Under the pieces are notes generated by a model. That model did no database searches and had not been told where the DNA came from. It worked only from the letters and a program-made list of their open reading frames with translations. 10,178 bases of DNA. Origin: CAZTTH01 sp964615975 (GTDB lineage Bacteria; Verrucomicrobiota; Lentisphaeria; JABSQK01; JAJFLO01). Every line of letters starts with the position of its first letter. Within the stretch, counting starts at the first letter, position 1. A program made the position numbers and the translations under genes. Of this stretch, positions 1-6,630 are shown piece after piece. The DNA lies in NCBI GenBank assembly GCA_964615975.1, contig CAZTTH010000081.1:1-10178 (forward strand), in the 5' to 3' direction.

Positions 1-14
1 CTTCCTGATCATGA

Positions 15-770
15 TTACTTTGCTGGAGCACGTAACAAGGTAATTTTTTCGGGATCCATGGTATATCCGGTTATTTTAGGCAGAACCTTTTCTTTGAAGT
101 CTGAGATACCCTTGACATTCGTGGTTATCTGTTCCAGCAGAAAATCCTTAAGTGGCGGGACCAATATCGGTAAGCGACCGATATAAACACGATCCGCGGT
201 ATAATTCACTCCACTCTGACCTGGGATAAGTGGACCAACGATGGTGATATAACAGGTCAATTTACCCAAAACCATGCATTGAAAAATGAATTTTACATTG
301 CTGGGGGGCGACAACCCCAGGTAAATGTCTTCAAACAACAATGGCGCAACACTACCCGAGGCGATCTGATCCTCATACGTTTTTAGTGCCTGCTCGTGGG
401 TTAATTCTGTTACCATCTGGGCCAGCATATGAAGTTCGGCTAGATTAAAGGTATATTGCCCTTCGTTTCCACTCTTATGCAGTTTTTTGAATTGCCCCAT
501 GGCAGCCGAGGTCTGTTCGGCATTTAGCCCTTCCGGCACTGTCGAGGAAGGTTTCACAAATACGGCGATAACCGCTCCGACCAGTATTCCGATGATAATC
601 AGAATAATAAAATTTCTGATTATGGCAACTATTGTTTGAGCCTTGGACTTGCCCTTTTTTCCTTTCAAATCACTTGGACGCAGATCATCCAATTCAAGTT
701 TTACCCCGCAACTCCGGCAGAAAATAGCACCGATCATGTTATCTTCATTGCATTTGGGACAACGTATCAT
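15..770 (-). CDS. Zinc-ribbon, single-pass membrane protein of unknown function
   Basis: Predicted 251-residue protein. A short N-terminal zinc ribbon is visible as two Cys pairs, CPKC (C4, C7) and CRSC (C18, C21). A basic linker (about residues 36-44, rich in Lys and Gly) and one strongly hydrophobic segment (about 47-72) follow. The remaining ~180 residues should lie outside the cytoplasm if the basic linker stays inside; they hold no motif I recognise. The start is fixed by AGGAG at 779-783, nine bases upstream of the ATG, overlapping the stop codon of the fmdB-like gene, so translation is probably coupled. It is the last gene of the minus-strand group behind the SEDS gene and fmdB, which hints at an envelope-related role, but that is inference from position only. 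The zinc ribbon is confident; the function is not known. Confidence 0.8.
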   Translation of the reverse strand: MIRCPKCNEDNMIGAIFCRSCGVKLELDDLRPSDLKGKKGKSKAQTIVAIIRNFIILIIIGILVGAVIAVFVKPSSTVPEGLNAEQTSAAMGQFKKLHKSGNEGQYTFNLAELHMLAQMVTELTHEQALKTYEDQIASGSVAPLLFEDIYLGLSPPSNVKFIFQCMVLGKLTCYITIVGPLIPGQSGVNYTADRVYIGRLPILVPPLKDFLLEQITTNVKGISDFKEKVLPKITGYTMDPEKITLLRAPAK

Positions 771-781
771 AGAACCATCTC

Positions 782-1087
782 CTAAGCATTTGCGTTAGTT
801 GTTTTTGTTTCGGTTTTTGTTGTGGTACTGGTCGTGGAGCTACTCTCTGTTGAGCCGGATGATGGCGTCGATTGGGATTCTGATTTCGCCTGCTTTTTAT
901 ATCCCTCACTGCGATAGTCAGTGCTATAAAAGCCACTTCCCTTGAAGATAATGCCGGCGCCGGCGCTGACCAATCGTTTTATCTTCCCCCGGCATTCCGG
1001 ACATTTTTGCAGTGGTTCTTCAGTCATTTTCTGTTTGATTTCAAATTCATTCTTGCATTTAAGACAGCGATACTGATAAGTCGGCAT
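782..1087 (-). CDS. FmdB family zinc-ribbon protein
   Basis: Protein of 101 residues that begins MPTYQYRC, the typical opening of the FmdB/CxxC_CxxC_SSSS regulatory-protein family. The zinc ribbon uses C8-x2-C11 and C29-x2-C32. After it comes the usual GxGFYSTDYR-like stretch, then a low-complexity tail rich in Ser, Thr and Lys (about residues 69-101), common in this family and probably disordered. I chose the ATG at 1087 rather than a GTG two codons upstream. AGAGGTG (1091-1097) is well placed for the ATG, and family members start at MPxYxYxC. FmdB was first named as a putative regulator of formamidase; for most members, including this one, the role is unproven. Its first 29 bases overlap the end of the SEDS gene, so it is probably translated by coupling. 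Confidence 0.9.
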   Translation of the reverse strand: MPTYQYRCLKCKNEFEIKQKMTEEPLQKCPECRGKIKRLVSAGAGIIFKGSGFYSTDYRSEGYKKQAKSESQSTPSSGSTESSSTTSTTTKTETKTTNANA

Positions 1088-2240
1088 GATCACCTCTCAA
1101 CTTTATTTCTGGATTAGGTTTCATTTCATGAGTTTCGCGCGCGAAATTCATGATGATGCCAACTGACGCAAATGTCGACACCAATGAACTTCCGCCATAA
1201 CTAAACATGGGCAAGGTTATTCCCGTTGGCGGCATCAATCCCAACGCGACACTAATATGGATGAATGCTTGAACCGCCAACATGATGGCGATACCGGCAA
1301 TGATTACGCCACGAGCGTGCTGTTCCTGCTTTTTCGCCAAGTCAGAACAATAGACTATCCAGGCTATTATTCCAACGATTATTGGTAAAACTCCCATCAA
1401 TCCCAGGGATTCAGCCAGAGTCGCAAAAATGGAATCACTATAGCCCAGGGGCAAATAATTCCGCGACCAGATGGTATTGCCCAATGAGCGCCCCCATATC
1501 CCCCCACCCGCGATGGTTGCCTGCAATTGCAGGATATGCCAGCCCGCGTCCCGCATCTGCCCAATGGGATCGATAAACCCGATGAATCGACTCTTCAAAT
1601 AAGGGTAACGCACCATCGCAGCCAATAATAATGGGATGCAAGCCAGGAGACTTGCCAGCAGATGACGGAGGCGACCGCCATAAAACCAGTAGACACCGGA
1701 AAAACCCGTAAGATAAATCAACAATGTACCAAAATCAGGCTGTAAAACCAGGGGAACGAACCAAGCCATTGCGGCCATCAGATAGATGCCATAGGCGCCC
1801 CAGCTCCCGACAGCATACCGCTTGGCGTGCATCAGGATATTAACAAGAAAGAGAATAAATACTGGTTTGGCGAGTTCACTGGGTTGAATAAAAATATTGC
1901 CCAACGGTTCCCAGGGCAAGGAAAACCAACCACACATGCCATTGACGCGAATACCGAATGTCGGCAACGCATACAGCAACCCCAGCATCACCAACGACAA
2001 GGGGATGGCTAAACGCAATATAAAATCGCTGCCAAGACTGTAAAAAATAAAGAATATCGCCACTCCCACCACCAGCCATATCAACTGACGGATGACAAAA
2101 AAATACGGCTGGCTGGTATGATAGGTGGCATTAAAAACCGCCAGACAACCCAGAACCCCGATACTGAAGCAAAAAACAAAAGCGGGAGTCAGAAGGCCAG
2201 AAAAAAAGCGCGTGGGCAATTTTATTTGTGATGGGATCAT
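1059..2240 (-). CDS. rodA: SEDS-family peptidoglycan glycosyltransferase, RodA/FtsW type
   Basis: Predicted 393-residue polytopic membrane protein with about ten hydrophobic segments, the normal size for SEDS proteins. These polymerise lipid II into glycan strands at the inner membrane, together with a class B penicillin-binding protein. Visible family motifs are QPSELAK (119-125), QPDFGT (168-172 region), DAGWHILQLQ (231-240), YSDSIFATLAE (267-276) and PPTGITLPMFSYGG (337-350). By alignment from memory with E. coli RodA, D269 matches the catalytic Asp262 of the HTDFIFA motif, although the His before it is replaced (GYSD). RodA or FtsW cannot be settled: no cytokinesis genes are nearby, and the divergent neighbour is a murein carboxypeptidase. 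No clear Shine-Dalgarno precedes the ATG. A likely promoter lies at 2258-2286. The 3' end overlaps fmdB by 29 nt. Confidence 0.9.
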   Translation of the reverse strand: MIPSQIKLPTRFFSGLLTPAFVFCFSIGVLGCLAVFNATYHTSQPYFFVIRQLIWLVVGVAIFFIFYSLGSDFILRLAIPLSLVMLGLLYALPTFGIRVNGMCGWFSLPWEPLGNIFIQPSELAKPVFILFLVNILMHAKRYAVGSWGAYGIYLMAAMAWFVPLVLQPDFGTLLIYLTGFSGVYWFYGGRLRHLLASLLACIPLLLAAMVRYPYLKSRFIGFIDPIGQMRDAGWHILQLQATIAGGGIWGRSLGNTIWSRNYLPLGYSDSIFATLAESLGLMGVLPIIVGIIAWIVYCSDLAKKQEQHARGVIIAGIAIMLAVQAFIHISVALGLMPPTGITLPMFSYGGSSLVSTFASVGIIMNFARETHEMKPNPEIKLRGDHADLSVSLS

Positions 2241-2257
2241 GGGTTTCGCTTGAGCAG

Positions 2258-2286
2258 GGTATAAACTTTCACAAGTTCACTGTAAA
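2258..2286 (-). promoter_or_regulatory. Candidate sigma70-type promoter for the rodA operon
   Basis: On the minus strand TTTACA (2281-2286) and TATACC (2258-2263) are separated by 17 bases, matching the consensus at five and four of six positions. Transcription would begin near 2251, leaving a leader of only about ten bases before the rodA ATG at 2240. That fits the lack of a visible Shine-Dalgarno but also casts some doubt on the site. The AT-rich stretch at 2305-2340 could hold the opposing ldcA promoter, for example ATGACA (2298-2303) and TAAAAT (2319-2324) with a short 15-base spacer; that pair is weak. Confidence 0.35.
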
Positions 2287-2381
2287 ATATACCGCTAATG
2301 ACAGTGAGCAATAAATTCTAAAATATTGTTTTTTTAATTTCAGCGACAAGGCAGTGTCCTGATTTACCAGAGTGAGTCCTG

Positions 2382-3320
2382 ATGATCATTCCGCCACCAT
2401 TACAGCCCGGAGATGCGATTGGGATCATTGCGCCTTCAAGTTCATTCGATCCTCATTTACTCCAAGAAGCATTAACTTATTTCTCCAGCCTCGGATTACG
2501 CTGCCTTACCGGCAAATCTTTGCATGCCAAAGAACGCTACCTTGCCGGCAGCGATCGGGAACGAGCAGACGATATCAACTACTTTTTTTCTCAGGCTGAG
2601 ATACGTGCCCTGTTCGCGGCGCGGGGAGGATATGGCTCGGCCCGACTGCTTCCGCTATTAGCCTACAATGAGATTGCCGTCCATCCCAAAATTCTCATCG
2701 GATTCAGTGACACCACCGCCCTTCAGTTCGGGATCTATTCGCGCACCGGCTTGGTTTCATACACCGGCTTTATGCTGACCACGGATTTTCACGATGGACT
2801 TCTACACCCGACATTGGAACATTCATTGCGTGACGTGTTATTCAATAGCAAAATTCCCCCATTATCCTCGATGGAAATCATTAAATCAGGGTCTGCGCAG
2901 GGACCGGTCATTGCCGGTTGTCTGTCGGTGATCTGCTCCTTGATTGGAACCCAATACTTGCCCAATCTCAATGGCACGATCCTGATCATCGAAGACGTCA
3001 ATGAAGAACCTTACAAACTTGACCGGATGATCAATCAGTTGCGTCAAGCAGGGATATTGCGGGTTCTCAGTGGTTTGATCGCCGGCCGTTTTATCGGGTG
3101 CGAAGGCAAAAACCCCGCCCACGGCAATCTTGAGCCCATCATCCGTGAACTGATCGGGGATGTCAATGGTCCAATACTTTCGGGTTTGGATTATGGCCAT
3201 TTTCCCGGGCGGATCATGTTGCCGGTCGGCGCTCAGGGAAGAATCACTACGCATACCGGCGATGGTGAATTGACTATAACCCTCGCCAATAATATCCCCC
3301 AAGCATTGTCCTCCAGGTAA
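2382..3320 (+). CDS. ldcA: Murein tetrapeptide LD-carboxypeptidase (peptidase family S66)
   Basis: Protein of 312 residues, normal length for LdcA. The enzyme removes the terminal D-Ala from tetrapeptides of recycled peptidoglycan in the cytoplasm, so that stem peptides can re-enter murein synthesis. The N-terminal half opens with the family-typical PLQPGDAIGIIAPSS and contains ARGGYGSARLL (80-90). The catalytic triad reads as Ser109 in IGFSDTTAL, Glu204 in IIEDVNEEPY and His273 in YGHFPG, the same order and spacing as in Pseudomonas aeruginosa LdcA (Ser115, Glu217, His285). No signal peptide is present, as expected for a cytosolic enzyme. The start codon has only a weak GAGTGAG-like ribosome site at 2370-2376. 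It is transcribed divergently from the SEDS gene; both act on peptidoglycan. I see no operon partner downstream. Confidence 0.93.
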   Translation: MIIPPPLQPGDAIGIIAPSSSFDPHLLQEALTYFSSLGLRCLTGKSLHAKERYLAGSDRERADDINYFFSQAEIRALFAARGGYGSARLLPLLAYNEIAVHPKILIGFSDTTALQFGIYSRTGLVSYTGFMLTTDFHDGLLHPTLEHSLRDVLFNSKIPPLSSMEIIKSGSAQGPVIAGCLSVICSLIGTQYLPNLNGTILIIEDVNEEPYKLDRMINQLRQAGILRVLSGLIAGRFIGCEGKNPAHGNLEPIIRELIGDVNGPILSGLDYGHFPGRIMLPVGAQGRITTHTGDGELTITLANNIPQALSSR

Positions 3321-3327
3321 GCATATC

Positions 3328-3427
3328 GCCTGGGAAGAAGATAAATATCCTTGCGCTTCGCTATCCAGGCCCAACTTTAAGTCCGCCACCATCACGATGA
3401 ACTTCATGCAAGGATAAGGGATGGTGG
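3328..3427 (+). repeat. Set of interleaved inverted repeats (possible structured RNA or 3' UTR element)
   Basis: Three perfect inverted-repeat pairs fall within 100 bases just after the ldcA stop: GCCTGG (3328-3333) with CCAGGC (3365-3370); TATCCTTGC (3346-3354) with GCAAGGATA (3408-3416); and CCACCATC (3386-3393) with GATGGTGG (3420-3427). The pairs cross one another, so they would form either a pseudoknot or mutually exclusive hairpins. A small ATGA/TCAT hairpin also lies at 3397-3407. There is no T run, so this is not a simple intrinsic terminator. No family of structured RNA is recognised. Confidence 0.4.
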
Positions 3428-3477
3428 AAATTGACCAGGTTGTCCCATCAATACGAAAACGGATTATTGCTATTACA

Positions 3478-3504
3478 TTGTGGAAATTTCCCTCTGGATA
3501 TAAT
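3478..3504 (+). promoter_or_regulatory. Perfect -10 box with adjacent 10-bp palindrome
   Basis: A consensus TATAAT lies at 3499-3504. The best -35 match at usable spacing is poor (TTGTGG at 3478-3483, 15-base spacer). Between the two sits the perfect palindrome GGAAATTTCC (3482-3491), where a repressor or other dimeric regulator could block polymerase. Transcription from here would give the adk-ppk2 operon a leader of about 115 bases. The -10 match is what I see; use as a promoter and operator is inference. Confidence 0.3.
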
Positions 3505-3540
3505 CATTCCAATAACATCACCATCAATCGGTTAGCGATA

Positions 3541-3575
3541 TTGTCATTGACGTTGTCATCTCAGTTGCTTAATAT
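3541..3575 (+). promoter_or_regulatory. Candidate adk-ppk2 promoter with Pho-box-like direct repeat
   Basis: TTGACG (3547-3552) and TAATAT (3570-3575) are separated by 17 bases, five and four of six positions matching sigma70 consensus. Transcription would start near 3582, about 44 bases before the adk ATG. The -35 box is embedded in a direct repeat, TTGTCAT at 3541-3547 and again at 3553-3559. In E. coli PhoB-controlled promoters two CTGTCAT-type half sites stand in for the -35 box and end ten bases before the -10 box. Here the second repeat also ends ten bases before the -10. The deviation is a five-base spacer between halves (12-base period) where the Pho box has four (11-base period). Confidence 0.45.
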
Positions 3576-3625
3576 ATACCCATAATTCATTCATTTATGA
3601 AAATTCTTATGTGGAGTTTCGCGCA

Positions 3626-5074
3626 ATGGCAATGAACCTGTCCCTAATCGGCCCCTCCGGATGCGGCAAGGGCACACAAATGACAATGCTGCATGAGGAT
3701 TACGATTTTGTTACCATATCGACCGGTGATTTATTTCGTGAAAATCTGCACCATAAAACCGCATTGGGATTGCTTGCCAGGCGATATATGGAACGTGGGG
3801 AGTTGGTCCCCGATGAAATCGTCGATGCCATGGTTGAAGAGAAACTCCAGCGGGCATCCACCACGCAGGGAATGGTATTCGATGGATTTCCACGCACGGT
3901 GTACCAGGCACAATTCCTCGATCAACTGTTCGCGGAATTGGGACAAAAATTGGATGCAGTCATTTATCTGAAAGTTGCCGATGCCCAAATCCTCAAGCGA
4001 TTGCCGGGACGTTGGACATGCCGACAATGTCAAACCCCATACCACATCCACTTTAATCCTCCCCCCAAGGATCGCATCTGTCTTCATTGCGGTGGCGCCA
4101 TAACCCAGCGAATCGACGATAGCGAAGAAATGGCTCTTGCCCGACTGCGAGTTTTCCAACGCGAAGCCAATCCCCTCTTCGAGTATTACCAGAAAACCCA
4201 CCGATTATACATCATCGATGGCGAGGCGGAAGCCGCCGATGTTCAGGCGGAAATCGTGCGGTTATGGCCGGCGATAGAACGCCAGGAAGCCTTGGCGGCA
4301 ACCGTGGCGGATCTGATGGCAATCCAGAAACAGCCATTGTTGCCTGAATTCATCCCCAGTGAACAATTCCAGAGAAGTTTGGAAATCGTGATTATTGGTG
4401 GTCCAGGATCAGGAAAAGGGACGCAGGCCGAACGGTTAAGTCAACAGCTTGAATTACCCCATATCGCCACGGGCGATCTCTTTCGTGAAAATTTGAAAAA
4501 TCAAACCGATCTGGGCAAAATGGCCAAACTATACATGGACAGCGGCGAATTAGTCCCGGATAACATTACCCAAGCCATGATTAAACGGCGATTAGGACAT
4601 CTCGATACCATACCCGGGTTCATCCTCGACGGATTTCCCCGCACCCTGGCGCAGACTCTCGCATTGGAGGATATGCTGCGCGAACTGGGCCGACAATTGA
4701 AAGGGGTAATCTCCATCAATGTCACTGATGACGAAATTATCGCACGCCTGGCAGGACGGTTGATATGTCGTCAATGCCAGTCGCCATATCATACCCTTTA
4801 CAACCCACCGCGACAGTCGCTCATCTGCGATAAATGTCATGGCCAACTCTACCAGCGTGATGACGACAATCCGGCTACCATCCGCAATCGCCTCAAGACC
4901 TTTCATCAACAAACAGAACCAGCAATCGCCTATTTTCGCAAGCAGGGTTTATTGACAGAACTTGATGGCAATGGCAATGTGAACAGCGTCGCTGTCGCGA
5001 TGGGGACGGCATTAAACCACATCAAAACCAGGATGGCATCCTATATAACACCGGAAGGAGCTCACCATGTTTGA
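3626..5074 (+). CDS. adk: Tandem-fused adenylate kinase, two complete zinc-type domains
   Basis: Protein of 482 residues with two adenylate kinase domains in one chain, about twice the normal 215. Adenylate kinase interconverts ATP + AMP and 2 ADP in the cytoplasm. Domain 1 (about 4-217): P-loop GPSGCGKGTQ (9-18), STGDLFRE (32-39), DGFPRT (86-91), zinc LID C132-x2-C135-x16-C152-x2-C155, then R162-x-DD and R173. Domain 2 (about 252-469): P-loop GGPGSGKGTQ (258-267), ATGDLFRE (281-288), DGFPRT (335-340), zinc LID C381-x2-C384-x16-C401-x2-C404, R411 followed by DDD, R422. Both domains keep all the catalytic Arg, Asp and zinc-ligand positions I can identify, so neither looks dead. A linker of about 35 residues joins them. 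A GTG start at 3611 is possible, but GGAG at 3613-3616 stands nine bases before the ATG at 3626. The 3' end overlaps ppk2 by 8 nt. Confidence 0.92.
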   Translation: MAMNLSLIGPSGCGKGTQMTMLHEDYDFVTISTGDLFRENLHHKTALGLLARRYMERGELVPDEIVDAMVEEKLQRASTTQGMVFDGFPRTVYQAQFLDQLFAELGQKLDAVIYLKVADAQILKRLPGRWTCRQCQTPYHIHFNPPPKDRICLHCGGAITQRIDDSEEMALARLRVFQREANPLFEYYQKTHRLYIIDGEAEAADVQAEIVRLWPAIERQEALAATVADLMAIQKQPLLPEFIPSEQFQRSLEIVIIGGPGSGKGTQAERLSQQLELPHIATGDLFRENLKNQTDLGKMAKLYMDSGELVPDNITQAMIKRRLGHLDTIPGFILDGFPRTLAQTLALEDMLRELGRQLKGVISINVTDDEIIARLAGRLICRQCQSPYHTLYNPPRQSLICDKCHGQLYQRDDDNPATIRNRLKTFHQQTEPAIAYFRKQGLLTELDGNGNVNSVAVAMGTALNHIKTRMASYITPEGAHHV

Positions 5075-6572
5075 AGCTGCGGAATTGGGAAAATCAATCA
5101 GCAAGGCAGAATACCAAAAGCAACTGCCGGATTTGCGTGCCAATCTATTGCAGGCGCAAAGCGATCTGAAGGATTGCAATATCCCCTTGATCGTGATTGT
5201 TTCAGGGGCGGATGGCGCCGGCAAGGGAGAAGTAATTCATCAACTTAATCGCTGGCTCGATCCCCGGAGTGTCGAGACGATTTCATTTTGGCAAAGTTCG
5301 GATGAAGAGGAAGAACGTCCCTATTATTGGCGCTTTTGGCGGGTGTTGCCGGCGCGGGGACGGATGGGGATATTTTTTGGCTCATGGTATACCCGTCCAA
5401 TAATCGATATGGTGTATAAAAAAATAAAAAAAAGCGAGCTGGATGCCGCCACTGATCGGATCAGCGCATTTGAAAAAATGTTGATCGCCGATGGCGCTCT
5501 GATCATCAAATTCTGGTTTCATCTAGCCAAAAAAGAACAAAAAAAACTACTCAAGGAGAAAGAGAAAAATCCCCAAACCCGATGGCGGGTGCGCCCTTCG
5601 GATTGGGAACATTATCGGATGTACGATCGGTTTATAAAAGCCTCTGAACGCGCTCTGCGTCATACCGATCATGATTTCGCGCCCTGGAATATCATCGAGT
5701 CGGTGGATCCCAATTATCGTGAAATTACCACGGGAAATATTCTTCTCGAAAAAATGATACAACGCCTGGCGCAATCTGCCTCACCCGCAACGCTTGAAAT
5801 CTCTCCCCCCTCTAAAACATCACCCCCAAAAACCACTGCCAGGAAAAAACACCTCAATGAAATTACCATTCTCGACAACCTTGACTTAAGTCATGCCTAT
5901 AGTGACAAAGTCTACAAATCCAATCTGGCTAAATATCAGGGTAAACTGTCGAAGCTGGCATGGGAAGCACATGAAAAAGGATTGTCACAAATTGCCGTTT
6001 TCGAGGGATGGGATGCGGCTGGCAAGGGTAGCGCCATCCAGCGCATTACTGAAGCCATGGATCCTCGCATTTATCGCGTGATTCAAATCGCGGCCCCCAC
6101 TGATGAAGAACGCGCGCATCATTATTTATGGCGTTTTTGGCGTCATTTACCCCGATCCGGGATGCTCACCATCTATGATCGTTCATGGTATGGCCGGGTT
6201 CTGGTTGAACGCATCGAAAAATTTGCCCGGGAACATGAATGGCAACGCGCCTATGAAGAGATAAACGATTTTGAAGAACAATTGACTGATCATGGGATTT
6301 TATTGCATAAATTCTGGATTCACATCAGCGAAGAAGAGCAGTTGCGCCGCTTTGAAGCACGCAAGGAAATCACCTTCAAGCGCTATAAAATTACTGAAGA
6401 GGATTGGCGCAATCGCGAGAAATGGAACAGCTATAAGACTGCAGTTCACGATATGGTCAATCATACCAGCACCGCCAATTCCATGTGGACTTTGGTCCCG
6501 GGAAATGACAAGAAGTATGCCCGCATCATGATTCTGAAAAATGTTTGCGCCACGCTCGAAAAAGCACTGTAA
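5067..6572 (+). CDS. ppk2: Two-domain class II polyphosphate kinase 2 (polyphosphate:AMP phosphotransferase)
   Basis: Protein of 501 residues with two PPK2 domains, the layout of class II PPK2 (PAP), which transfers phosphate from polyphosphate to AMP to give ADP. Domain 1 (about 10-235): Walker A GADGAGKG (47-54), YYWRFWRVLP (86-95), FFGSWYTR (103-110), IIKFWFHL (146-153), RPSDWEHY (176-183). Domain 2 (about 275-500): Walker A GWDAAGKG (314-321), YLWRFWRHLP (353-362), YDRSWYGR (370-377), LHKFWIHI (413-420), EEDWRNREKW (444-453). A low-complexity linker of Ser, Pro, Thr and Lys (about 238-261) joins them. Domain 2 carries the canonical DRSWYGR; domain 1 has lost its Asp-Arg, so domain 2 is probably the main catalytic unit. 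AAGGAG (5055-5060) lies six bases before the ATG, inside the adk gene, and ATGTTTGA overlaps start and stop, so synthesis is surely coupled to the adenylate kinase. Confidence 0.93.
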   Translation: MFEAAELGKSISKAEYQKQLPDLRANLLQAQSDLKDCNIPLIVIVSGADGAGKGEVIHQLNRWLDPRSVETISFWQSSDEEEERPYYWRFWRVLPARGRMGIFFGSWYTRPIIDMVYKKIKKSELDAATDRISAFEKMLIADGALIIKFWFHLAKKEQKKLLKEKEKNPQTRWRVRPSDWEHYRMYDRFIKASERALRHTDHDFAPWNIIESVDPNYREITTGNILLEKMIQRLAQSASPATLEISPPSKTSPPKTTARKKHLNEITILDNLDLSHAYSDKVYKSNLAKYQGKLSKLAWEAHEKGLSQIAVFEGWDAAGKGSAIQRITEAMDPRIYRVIQIAAPTDEERAHHYLWRFWRHLPRSGMLTIYDRSWYGRVLVERIEKFAREHEWQRAYEEINDFEEQLTDHGILLHKFWIHISEEEQLRRFEARKEITFKRYKITEEDWRNREKWNSYKTAVHDMVNHTSTANSMWTLVPGNDKKYARIMILKNVCATLEKAL

Positions 6573-6581
6573 AGACGCGCC

Positions 6582-6600
6582 GGTGCATTCCCAATGCACC
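6582..6600. terminator. Hairpin between convergent ppk2 and acyltransferase genes
   Basis: GGTGCATT (6582-6589), loop CCC (6590-6592) and AATGCACC (6593-6600) make a perfect 8-bp stem with a three-base loop, nine bases after the ppk2 stop. No strong T run follows on the plus strand; on the minus strand a short TCTTT lies about ten bases beyond. It probably serves as a weak, possibly bidirectional terminator between the converging genes, or as an mRNA-stabilising 3' end. Confidence 0.55.
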
Positions 6601-6630
6601 CCTTAATGATTTACGTTTATCACCGAAGCT

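Noticed and set aside
2298..2304. A single CTGTCAT (minus strand) in the rodA/ldcA intergenic region resembling a Pho half site.
   Set aside because: Only one half site is present; no second copy lies at 11 or 12 bases on either side.
2886..3407. A 173-codon open frame on the minus strand across the ldcA 3' half.
   Set aside because: It lies almost wholly antisense to ldcA, whose catalytic motifs are intact, and its translation shows no recognisable domain.
3731..4201. A 156-codon minus-strand frame inside the adenylate kinase gene.
   Set aside because: Antisense to conserved P-loop and zinc LID coding sequence; a shadow of the real gene.
3626..5074. The possibility that the doubled adenylate kinase is an assembly duplication.
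   Set aside because: The two halves differ throughout in nucleotide and protein sequence while sharing only family motifs, and one continuous reading frame joins them.
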